Assembly (NCBI GenBank): GCA_045540015.1
Contig: JAZQGP010000026.1
Location: forward strand, 1 to 26,667
DNA: 26,667 nt
From: UMGS1387 sp045540015
GTDB taxonomy: Bacteria > Bacillota > Clostridia > Oscillospirales > CAG-382
Direction of reading: 5' to 3'
The notes under the pieces were generated by a model, which worked only from the letters and a program-made list of their open reading frames with translations, had not been told where the DNA came from and searched no databases. Of this stretch, positions 6,790 to 13,178 are shown piece by piece (positions within the stretch are counted from its first letter, which is position 1; the number at the start of each line of letters is the position of its first letter). Position numbers and translations under genes: made by a program.

Positions 6790-8073
6790 GTGCTGCAGAC
6801 AATCAAGAACGCATGGAAGATTGAAGATCTCAGAAAGAAGATTCTCTTCACTCTTTTCATAGTTGTGCTTTACAGAATCGGTTCGGTAATTCCCGTTCCG
6901 TTCATAAACTCCGCACTCATGGGTGAGATTGCTAATCAGGAAAGCCTGTTTGCTTACTTTAACATTCTTTCAGGTGAAGCATTCACTCGTGCGACATTGT
7001 TCGCTCTGTCCATTTCACCCTATATCACTTCTTCAATCGTTATCCAGCTTCTTACAATTGCTGTTCCTGCTCTTGAAAGACTTTCAAAAGAAGGCGAAGC
7101 AGGCAGAAAGAAGCTCACACAGATAACAAGATATGCAACAGTTGCTCTTGCACTTGTTACAAGTATCGGTTATTACACTTATATCAAGTTCAACGGCTGG
7201 CTTATGCCCGGTGCTGACACTGCCTTCCATGCAGCTGTTATCATCGCAAGCTACTGTGCAGGTGCTGCTATCATCATGTGGCTTGCAGAAAAGATTAATG
7301 AGTTCGGTATCGGAAACGGTATCTCCATTATCCTCTTTGCAAACATCTCGGCGAGCCTTCCCGGTATGCTTTATACAGCATTTGAGAATGCACGTCTTAA
7401 CCCCACACTCGGTATTCTTATCCCCGTAATCACTGTTGTTCTCCTCGTTGTAATGATTATCTTCATTGTATACGTTACTAACGCAGAACGCAGACTTCCC
7501 GTTCAGTACGCTAAGCGTCAGGTCGGCAGAAGAATGTACGGCGGTCAGAACACCTTCCTGCCGATGAAGCTTAATATGTCCGGCGTCATGCCTATCATCT
7601 TTGCAAGCTCCATCGCAGCTATTCCTACAACAATCGCACTTATCTTCCCTCCGAAGACTGACTCCGTATGGAGCAAGATTGTTGGATGGTTTTCTTCCAC
7701 ATCACCTGTTTACATGGTGATATACTTCCTTCTCATTATCGGTTTTGCTTACTTCTATCTTACGATTTCTTTCAATCCCATAGAAGTTGCAAATAACCTC
7801 AAGAACAACGGCGGCTTTATCCCAGGTATCCGTCCCGGTAAGCCTACTACCGACTATATCGCAAAGATTCTCGGCAGAATTACTCTTATCGGTGCTATCT
7901 TCCTCGGTATCGTTGCAACTCTCCCGCTTGTAATCGGTATGTTTAACAGCTCGCTTGCAGGCCTTGCATTCGGAGGTTCTTCACTGCTTATTCTTGTAAG
8001 CGTTGCTCTTGAAACTGTTAAGGAAATGGAAGCACAGATGACAATGCGTCACTACAAGGGCTTCCTTGAATGA
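6790..8073 (+). CDS. secY: Preprotein translocase channel subunit SecY
   Basis: SecY (427 aa) is the membrane channel through which SecA and ribosomes export proteins, including the signal-peptide proteins later in this window. About ten membrane helices are visible, starting near residues 18-38 (FTLFIVVLYRIGSVIPVPFI). The family motifs GIGNGISIILFANI, PVQYAKRQVGRRMYGGQ and PIEVANNLKNNGGFIPGIRPG are present. The start is GTG at 6790. The preceding GAGGTGATC (6777-6785) is a very long match to the 16S anti-Shine-Dalgarno and lies in the end of rplO. Confidence 0.97.
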   Translation: MLQTIKNAWKIEDLRKKILFTLFIVVLYRIGSVIPVPFINSALMGEIANQESLFAYFNILSGEAFTRATLFALSISPYITSSIVIQLLTIAVPALERLSKEGEAGRKKLTQITRYATVALALVTSIGYYTYIKFNGWLMPGADTAFHAAVIIASYCAGAAIIMWLAEKINEFGIGNGISIILFANISASLPGMLYTAFENARLNPTLGILIPVITVVLLVVMIIFIVYVTNAERRLPVQYAKRQVGRRMYGGQNTFLPMKLNMSGVMPIIFASSIAAIPTTIALIFPPKTDSVWSKIVGWFSSTSPVYMVIYFLLIIGFAYFYLTISFNPIEVANNLKNNGGFIPGIRPGKPTTDYIAKILGRITLIGAIFLGIVATLPLVIGMFNSSLAGLAFGGSSLLILVSVALETVKEMEAQMTMRHYKGFLE

Positions 8074-8096
8074 TGCCCCATACGAGAGGAATAACG

Positions 8097-8729
8097 ATGA
8101 ATATTATATTTTTCGGAGCTCCCGGAGCAGGTAAAGGAACACAGGCAGAGGTTGTAAGCCAGAAGCTTGAGATCCCCACAATTTCAACAGGCGCCATTAT
8201 CCGTGCCGCTATAAAGAACGGTACGGAAATGGGCAAGAGTGCACAGAGCTACATCGAAAAGGGTGCTCTTGTGCCGGATGAGGTTGTTATAGGTATTATC
8301 AAGGATAGACTCGACGAGGACGACTGCAAAAACGGTTTTATCCTCGACGGCTTCCCCAGAACCATTCCTCAGGCAGAAGCACTTGATAAAATGGGCGTTA
8401 AGATTGACGTCGTTCTTGAGCTTCATGTGCCGGATGAGGAAATTGTTACCCGTATGAGCGGCAGACGTGTCTGCGCTGTATGCGGTGCAACCTTCCATAC
8501 AAAATATAATCCCCCAAAGACCGAAGGCATATGCGATAAGTGCGGCAAAGAGCTTACAATCCGCAAGGATGACGAGCCGAGCGTCGTAAAGAGCAGACTT
8601 GAGGTCTACCACAACGAAACCGAACCGCTTAAGGAATACTACGATAAGAAAGGTCTTGTAAAGACTGTCGTAGGACAGGAGGAGCTCGCAGCTACTACAG
8701 CTCTTACCCTTGCGGCACTTGGTATTTGA
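8097..8729 (+). CDS. adk: Adenylate kinase with zinc-binding lid
   Basis: Adenylate kinase (210 aa) interconverts ATP + AMP and 2 ADP in the cytosol. The P-loop is GAPGAGKGTQAE at residues 7-18. The AMP-binding region and the LDGFPRTIPQAEALD motif follow. The lid at about 122-160 carries C126, C129, C146 and C149, the four-cysteine zinc site typical of Gram-positive enzymes. An in-frame ATG at 8070 overlaps the secY stop and would add nine residues. MNIIFFGAPGAGKG at 8097, behind GAGAGGAATAACG, is the family start. Confidence 0.97.
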   Translation: MNIIFFGAPGAGKGTQAEVVSQKLEIPTISTGAIIRAAIKNGTEMGKSAQSYIEKGALVPDEVVIGIIKDRLDEDDCKNGFILDGFPRTIPQAEALDKMGVKIDVVLELHVPDEEIVTRMSGRRVCAVCGATFHTKYNPPKTEGICDKCGKELTIRKDDEPSVVKSRLEVYHNETEPLKEYYDKKGLVKTVVGQEELAATTALTLAALGI

Positions 8730-8748
8730 TGTCTAAGGACTGACTTTG

Positions 8749-9510
8749 ATGATTAAGCTTAAAAACAATCACGAGCTTGAGCTTATGCGTGAGGCAGGCA
8801 GGATAACCGGCGGAGCGCTTGAGGTTGCTCAGGGCCTTGTAAAGCCCGGTGCGGTGCTTACTAATATAGACGCTGAAATAAGATGTTTTATCGAAAAGCA
8901 CGGTGCAAAGCCCTCATTCCTCGGATATAACGGTTTTCCCGCAAGTGCCTGCATAAGTATTAATGACGAGGTTATTCACGGAATTCCGTCAGACAGACGT
9001 CTTGAAGAAGGCGATATCGTAAAGGTCGATGTTGGCGCTCTGTATAAGGGCTACAACGGAGATGCGGCAAGAACGTTCTTTTGCGGAAAAGTGAGCGACG
9101 AGGCAAAACGCCTTGAAAGAATCACACGTGAGAGCTTCTTTGAAGGACTTAAATTCGTAAACAGTGAGTGCAGACTTGGTGATGTATCGCATGCGATACA
9201 GGAATATGTTGAGTCAAATGGCTACTCTGTTGTAAGAGATTTTGTAGGTCACGGTGTGGGCGCTGCCCTTCATGAAGACCCCGAAATTCCAAACTTCGGC
9301 AGAGCAGGCAGAGGCACAAGACTGTACGAAGGCATGACCTTGGCAATTGAGCCTATGGTGAACGAAGGCGGTTTTGAGATTGAAATCGCAGATAACGACT
9401 GGACAGTTTACACACTTGACGGTTCGCTGTCGGCACACTACGAAAATACCGTTGCAATCACTGAAAACGGTCCCGAGCTTTTAACAGCTTACGACATCAG
9501 CGTTCAGTAA
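8749..9510 (+). CDS. map: Type I methionine aminopeptidase
   Basis: This cytosolic metalloprotease (253 aa) removes the initiator methionine from nascent proteins. The metal ligands of the family are all visible: two Asp in VKVDVGALYKGYNGDAARTF, His in GHGVGAALHEDPEIPNFG, Glu in TLAIEPMVNEGG, and Glu in the ENTVAITENGPELLT tail. The ATG at 8749 is preferred to the TTG immediately before it. The ribosome binding site (AAGGAC) is weak, so the adk-map pair may rely on coupling. Confidence 0.96.
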   Translation: MIKLKNNHELELMREAGRITGGALEVAQGLVKPGAVLTNIDAEIRCFIEKHGAKPSFLGYNGFPASACISINDEVIHGIPSDRRLEEGDIVKVDVGALYKGYNGDAARTFFCGKVSDEAKRLERITRESFFEGLKFVNSECRLGDVSHAIQEYVESNGYSVVRDFVGHGVGAALHEDPEIPNFGRAGRGTRLYEGMTLAIEPMVNEGGFEIEIADNDWTVYTLDGSLSAHYENTVAITENGPELLTAYDISVQ

Positions 9511-9535
9511 ACTATAACGAACGGAGGAAAATGTT

Positions 9536-9754
9536 TTGTCAAAGGACGACGTAATTGAATTTGAAGGCGTTGTAACGGAAGCGCTTCCAAATGCAACATT
9601 TTTAGTAAAGCTTCCCAACGATCATGTGGTAACGGCACATATCTCGGGAAAGCTGAGAATGAATTTCATTAAGATTCTGCCCGGTGACAAGGTTACGGTT
9701 GAAGTTTCAAGCTATGACCTTACAAAAGGCAGAATAACCTGGAGAGCAAAGTAA
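9536..9754 (+). CDS. infA: Translation initiation factor IF-1
   Basis: IF-1 (72 aa) is an OB-fold protein that blocks the A site during initiation. The sequence MSKDDVIEFEGVVTEALPNA, the ISGKLRMNFIKILPGDKVTVE core and the tail YDLTKGRITWR are diagnostic. The start is TTG at 9536, 8 bases after GGAGG (9523-9527). The ATG at 9531 is out of frame. Many clostridia have an L14e/KOW gene between map and infA; it is absent here. Confidence 0.97.
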   Translation: MSKDDVIEFEGVVTEALPNATFLVKLPNDHVVTAHISGKLRMNFIKILPGDKVTVEVSSYDLTKGRITWRAK

Positions 9755-9801
9755 TAAAGCAATTTGTTATATGCCCTCCCTACTAACAGGAGGATTTCAA
9801 A

Positions 9802-9915
9802 ATGAAAGTTAAACCTTCGGTAAAGAAAATATGCGAAAAGTGCAAGATAATCAAGAGACACGGCGTTATCATGGTTATCTGCGAAAACCCGAAGCATAAG
9901 CAAAGACAGGGCTGA
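9802..9915 (+). CDS. rpmJ: 50S ribosomal protein L36, zinc-binding form
   Basis: L36 (37 aa) is the smallest 50S protein and helps fold 23S rRNA. The reading frame MKVKPSVKKICEKCKIIKRH continues to a stop at 9913-9915. Residues C11, C14, C27 and H32 form the CxxC-x12-CxxxxH zinc site. AGGAGGA (9788-9794) lies 8 bases upstream. It sits in its standard place between infA and rpsM. Confidence 0.97.
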   Translation: MKVKPSVKKICEKCKIIKRHGVIMVICENPKHKQRQG

Positions 9916-9960
9916 TAAAGCTCAGTAAACGTCACAGACGAGAAAACGAGGTGTAATTTA

Positions 9961-10329
9961 ATGGCACGTATTGCAGGTGTTGACCTTCCCAGAGAAAAGA
10001 GAGTTGAAATAGGACTCACTTACGTCTACGGTATCGGTTTAACAAGTTCAAAAGATATACTTGCAAAAACAGGCATAAACCCTGACACAAGAGTCAAGGA
10101 CCTTACAGAAGACGATGTTGCAAAGCTCCGTGAAGTTATCGAACACGAATATATCGTAGAAGGTGACCTTCGCAGAGAAGTAGCAATGAACATCAAGCGC
10201 CTTATAGAAATTGATTCCTACAGAGGCGTAAGACATCGCAAGGGTCTGCCCGTAAGAGGTCAGAGAACAAAGACCAACGCAAGAACCCGCAAGGGTCCGG
10301 CGAAGACTATCGCCAATAAGAAGAAGTAA
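9961..10329 (+). CDS. rpsM: 30S ribosomal protein S13
   Basis: S13 (122 aa) forms intersubunit bridges in the 30S head and contacts P-site tRNA through its basic tail. The N-terminus MARIAGVDLPREKRVEIGLT, the helix-hairpin-helix GIGLTSSKDILAKTGI, and the tail RGVRHRKGLPVRGQRTKTNA, RTRKGPAKTI are diagnostic. It opens the alpha operon. Confidence 0.97.
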   Translation: MARIAGVDLPREKRVEIGLTYVYGIGLTSSKDILAKTGINPDTRVKDLTEDDVAKLREVIEHEYIVEGDLRREVAMNIKRLIEIDSYRGVRHRKGLPVRGQRTKTNARTRKGPAKTIANKKK

Positions 10330-10354
10330 TCACGGAAAGGAGTGACAACCAACC

Positions 10355-10750
10355 ATGGCAACAACTAAAAAGGTAGTATCAAAGAAGCGTCGCGAACGCA
10401 AGAATATTGATAAGGGTAGCGCTCATATCCGCTCTTCCTTCAACAATACGATTGTTACAATCACAGACTTAAACGGAAACGCAATCTCCTGGGCATCTGC
10501 CGGAGAAATGGGCTTCAAAGGCTCCAGAAAGTCTACTCCCTATGCAGCTCAGACTGCAGCAGAAGTAGCAGCAAAGGCAGCTATGGAACACGGCCTCAAG
10601 ACAGTTGAGGTATTCGTAAAGGGCCCCGGACAGGGACGTGAATCCGCTATCAGAGCTCTTCAGACCGCAGGTCTTGAAATTGTATCCATCAAGGATGTAA
10701 CACCTATTCCGCACAACGGATGCCGTCCTCCCAAGAGAAGACGCGTCTGA
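10355..10750 (+). CDS. rpsK: 30S ribosomal protein S11
   Basis: S11 (131 aa) lies in the 30S platform near the E-site codon. It has GSAHIRSSFNNTIVTITDLN, SAGEMGFKGSRKSTPYAAQ, and the C-terminal signature VTPIPHNGCRPPKRRRV. AAAGGAGTG lies upstream and the gene follows rpsM by 25 bases. Confidence 0.97.
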   Translation: MATTKKVVSKKRRERKNIDKGSAHIRSSFNNTIVTITDLNGNAISWASAGEMGFKGSRKSTPYAAQTAAEVAAKAAMEHGLKTVEVFVKGPGQGRESAIRALQTAGLEIVSIKDVTPIPHNGCRPPKRRRV

Positions 10751-10835
10751 TTTAAAGGTGAATGTGCTATTTGCAAATATGTCGTAAAGAAAACACGGCG
10801 CAAAAGCACCAAATTGATTTAAGGAGGATAAACAA

Positions 10836-11462
10836 ATGGCAAAATATACAGGCCCCGCTTGCAGACAGTGCCGCAGAGAAGGCGTAAAGCTCTTCGGTAA
10901 GGGCGAACGTTGCTTCACAGATAAGTGTGCGCTTAACAGACGTACCGGAGTTCCCGGACAGCATGGCGCTGCACGCAAGAAGATCGGCGAATACGGCAAG
11001 CAGCTTCGTGAGAAGCAGAAGGCAAAGAGATACTACGGTATCCCCGAAAAGCAGTTCAGAACATACTTTGAAAAGGCTGACAAGAAAGAGGGTATGACAG
11101 GTGAAAACCTCCTCACTCTCATCGAACGCAGACTTGACAACGTAGCGTTCAGAATGGGTATGGGTGAAAGCCGCAGAGATGCAAGACAGCTTGTTGTTCA
11201 CGGACATTTTCTCGTAAACGGCAAGAAGGCTAACATTCCTTCCATGATTCTTAAGGCTGGCGATGTTGTTTCTGTTAAGGAAACAAGCCGCAAGCTTCCT
11301 AAGTTTAAGTCCCTTGCTGAGAACATCGACAACAGACCGGCTCCCAAGTGGATCGAAGTAGACAAGGAAAGCCTCACAGCAAAGGTTGTAGCTCTTCCTG
11401 CAAGAGATGATATCACATTCGATTTCAACGAGCAGCTCATCGTCGAGTTGTACTCCAAGTAA
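10836..11462 (+). CDS. rpsD: 30S ribosomal protein S4, zinc-binding form
   Basis: S4 (208 aa) starts 30S assembly and, in model bacteria, represses the alpha operon. Residues C9, C12, C26 and C31 form the N-terminal CxxC-x13-C-x4-C zinc motif of C+ S4 proteins. The S4 domain starts near RLDNVAFRMGMGESRRDARQ and includes HGHFLVNGKKANIPS. Its place between rpsK and rpoA matches Clostridia and differs from Bacillus subtilis, where rpsD is separate. Confidence 0.97.
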   Translation: MAKYTGPACRQCRREGVKLFGKGERCFTDKCALNRRTGVPGQHGAARKKIGEYGKQLREKQKAKRYYGIPEKQFRTYFEKADKKEGMTGENLLTLIERRLDNVAFRMGMGESRRDARQLVVHGHFLVNGKKANIPSMILKAGDVVSVKETSRKLPKFKSLAENIDNRPAPKWIEVDKESLTAKVVALPARDDITFDFNEQLIVELYSK

Positions 11463-11520
11463 TCCGAACCACAGCTATACACTGTAAGAAACGGACACAC
11501 AAACAAGGGAGGTTTTGGCA

Positions 11521-12474
11521 ATGATCGAAATAGAAAGACCGAATATAACCACAGTCGAACTTAAGTCCGACGGCTCATACGGCAAGTTTGTCATTGAGCC
11601 ACTGGAAAGAGGATATGGCACAACACTCGGTAATTCTCTTCGCAGAGTTCTGCTCAGCTCGCTTCCGGGCGTAGCAGCAACCAGCGTAAAGATAGACGGT
11701 GTGCTTCACGAAATCTCCATAATACCCGGTGTTAAGGAAGATGTTCCTGAAATCATTCTCAATATCAAGGCTGTAACAGCAAAGCTTTACACAGACGGTC
11801 CTAAGACTGTCATCCTCGAAGCAACTGAGGAAGGCGAAATTACTGCAGGCGATATCAAGTGTGATGCAGACATCGAGATTCTAAACAAGGATCAGCATAT
11901 AGCTTATCTTGAGGACGGAGGCGTTCTCAGAATGGAAATCACGTTTGAACACGGCAGAGGATATGTATCAGGTGAAAAGAATAAGCTCACCATGCAGAAT
12001 GCCCCTATCGGACTCATCTGCGTTGACTCCATTTATACTCCCGTTTATAATGTAAATTATAAAGTGGAAAACACAAGAGTCGGAGGCACAACTGACTACG
12101 ATAAGCTTACACTCGAGGTACTGACGGACGGTACGATTTCGGCTAAAGAGGCTATATCTTTGGCTGCCAAGATTCTCAATGAGCATCTCAGTCTGTTTAT
12201 AGACTTGTCAGATGACGCCAAGAAGGCGGAGATAATGGTCGATCGTCAGGAGACCATCAAAGAAAAAGTGTTAGAGATGACTATTGAGGAGCTTGACATG
12301 TCTGTAAGAAGCTTCAACTGCTTGAAGCGTGCAGGCATTGATACAGTGGAAGACCTCGTGAACAAGACAGAGGACGATATGATTAAGGTCAGAAACCTTG
12401 GTAAGAAGTCCCTGGAAGAAGTTATTCAGAAGCTTCATTCACTCGGTTTGTCCCTCAAAAAGGACGAAGACTGA
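11521..12474 (+). CDS. rpoA: DNA-directed RNA polymerase subunit alpha
   Basis: The alpha subunit (317 aa) nucleates RNA polymerase assembly. The N-terminal domain, about residues 1-230, carries FVIEPLERGYGTTLGNSLRR and LLSSLPGVAATSVKIDG. After a linker, the C-terminal domain at about 250-310 (ELDMSVRSFNCLKRAGI, then KVRNLGKKSLEEV) contains the UP-element DNA-binding face. A TTG two codons upstream (11515) is only two bases from AGGGAGG, so ATG at 11521 with 8-base spacing is the start. Confidence 0.97.
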   Translation: MIEIERPNITTVELKSDGSYGKFVIEPLERGYGTTLGNSLRRVLLSSLPGVAATSVKIDGVLHEISIIPGVKEDVPEIILNIKAVTAKLYTDGPKTVILEATEEGEITAGDIKCDADIEILNKDQHIAYLEDGGVLRMEITFEHGRGYVSGEKNKLTMQNAPIGLICVDSIYTPVYNVNYKVENTRVGGTTDYDKLTLEVLTDGTISAKEAISLAAKILNEHLSLFIDLSDDAKKAEIMVDRQETIKEKVLEMTIEELDMSVRSFNCLKRAGIDTVEDLVNKTEDDMIKVRNLGKKSLEEVIQKLHSLGLSLKKDED

Positions 12475-12534
12475 CACACGGCTTTTTAAGCCCTACGGTA
12501 GATTTATTATTACTCGTAAAGGAGGAAAAGAATA

Positions 12535-12879
12535 ATGCCCGGAACAAGAAAGCTCGGACGTACAACAGACATTAGAATGTCCATGCTCAGAGGTCTTGTT
12601 ACCTATCTGCTTGAAAATGGCAGACTGGAAACAACCGTTTACAGAGCAAAGGAAGTACGTTCGCTTACCGATAAAATGATAACCCTCGGCAAGAAGAACA
12701 CTCTTGCCTCTAAGAGACAGGCACTTGCCTTCATCACAAAGGAAGAAGTTGTAGTTAAGCTCTTTAACGAAATCGCTCCTTCCTATGCTGACAGAAACGG
12801 CGGATACACCAGAGTTCTCAAGATTGGACCTCGTCGCGGTGATAACGCTGAAATGGCTATCATTGAGCTTGTTAAGTAA
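12535..12879 (+). CDS. rplQ: 50S ribosomal protein L17
   Basis: L17 (114 aa) lies near the exit tunnel. It shows RKLGRTTDIRMSMLRGLVTYL, in parts, then the ETTVYRAKEVRSLTDKMITL motif and the C-terminal RVLKIGPRRGDNAEMAIIEL. AAAGGAGG lies upstream. It is the last gene of the alpha operon. In many clostridia ecfA transporter genes, truA, rplM and rpsI follow, but here a terminator ends the cluster. Confidence 0.97.
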   Translation: MPGTRKLGRTTDIRMSMLRGLVTYLLENGRLETTVYRAKEVRSLTDKMITLGKKNTLASKRQALAFITKEEVVVKLFNEIAPSYADRNGGYTRVLKIGPRRGDNAEMAIIELVK

Positions 12880-12895
12880 TTTATCTTAAGCAATC

Positions 12896-12934
12896 AAAAA
12901 GAACTGCATTATAAATGTGCAGTTCTTTTTTTGT
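12896..12934 (+). terminator. Intrinsic terminator of the ribosomal super-operon
   Basis: The stem AAAAAGAACTGCA (12896-12908) pairs with TGCAGTTCTTTTT (12918-12930) around a 9-base loop, and the T-run continues to 12932. It lies 17 bases after the rplQ stop. The A/T flanks make it bidirectional, so it could also stop transcripts coming from the - strand cassette. Confidence 0.9.
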
Positions 12935-12971
12935 TTTGCAAGATTTGAGCAAACATTATGACGGAGGGATT

Positions 12972-13014
12972 TCTTAAAAGAATAAGCCGCACACAAACTG
13001 AAGTGAGCGGCTTA
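12972..13014 (-). terminator. Intrinsic terminator of the - strand secreted-protein/peptide cassette
   Basis: Read on the - strand, TAAGCCGC (13014-13007) pairs with GCGGCTTA (12990-12983). A further CAC/GTG pairing continues inside after one T-T mismatch, and ATTCTTTTAAG follows. It begins 16 bases after the stop of the 44-aa peptide gene, so it closes the two-gene unit. Confidence 0.75.
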
Positions 13015-13029
13015 AATTATTTTGTACAG

Positions 13030-13164
13030 TTATACTGTTTCGTCAGCTCCCGAAGGAGTACTCCAAAGAGTTCCGACATCAATAAATGTGTCGCTGCCGT
13101 TCATGATGTCCGTGTTAGTCATCAGAATGACAGTTATTTCAGGGGTGGTATATACGTTTTTCAT
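13030..13164 (-). CDS. 44-aa cassette companion peptide (copy 1)
   Basis: This small gene follows the 930-aa secreted protein on the - strand. The ATG is at 13164-13162. The large gene's TAA is part of TAAGGAG, which is its ribosome binding site, so translation is coupled. The product begins MKNVYTTPEITVI, and residues 19-35 read DIMNGSDTFIDVGTLWS; the tail is acidic (GADETV). Fourteen of those 17 residues are identical in the 40-aa peptide at 23140, which sits in the same place behind a paralogous gene. No signal peptide or membrane segment is seen. The YxxPxI near the N-terminus resembles leader motifs of some RiPP precursors, but no maturation enzymes are visible. The function is unknown. 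Confidence 0.85.
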   Translation of the reverse strand: MKNVYTTPEITVILMTNTDIMNGSDTFIDVGTLWSTPSGADETV

Positions 13165-13178
13165 TTTGCATCAGCTCC

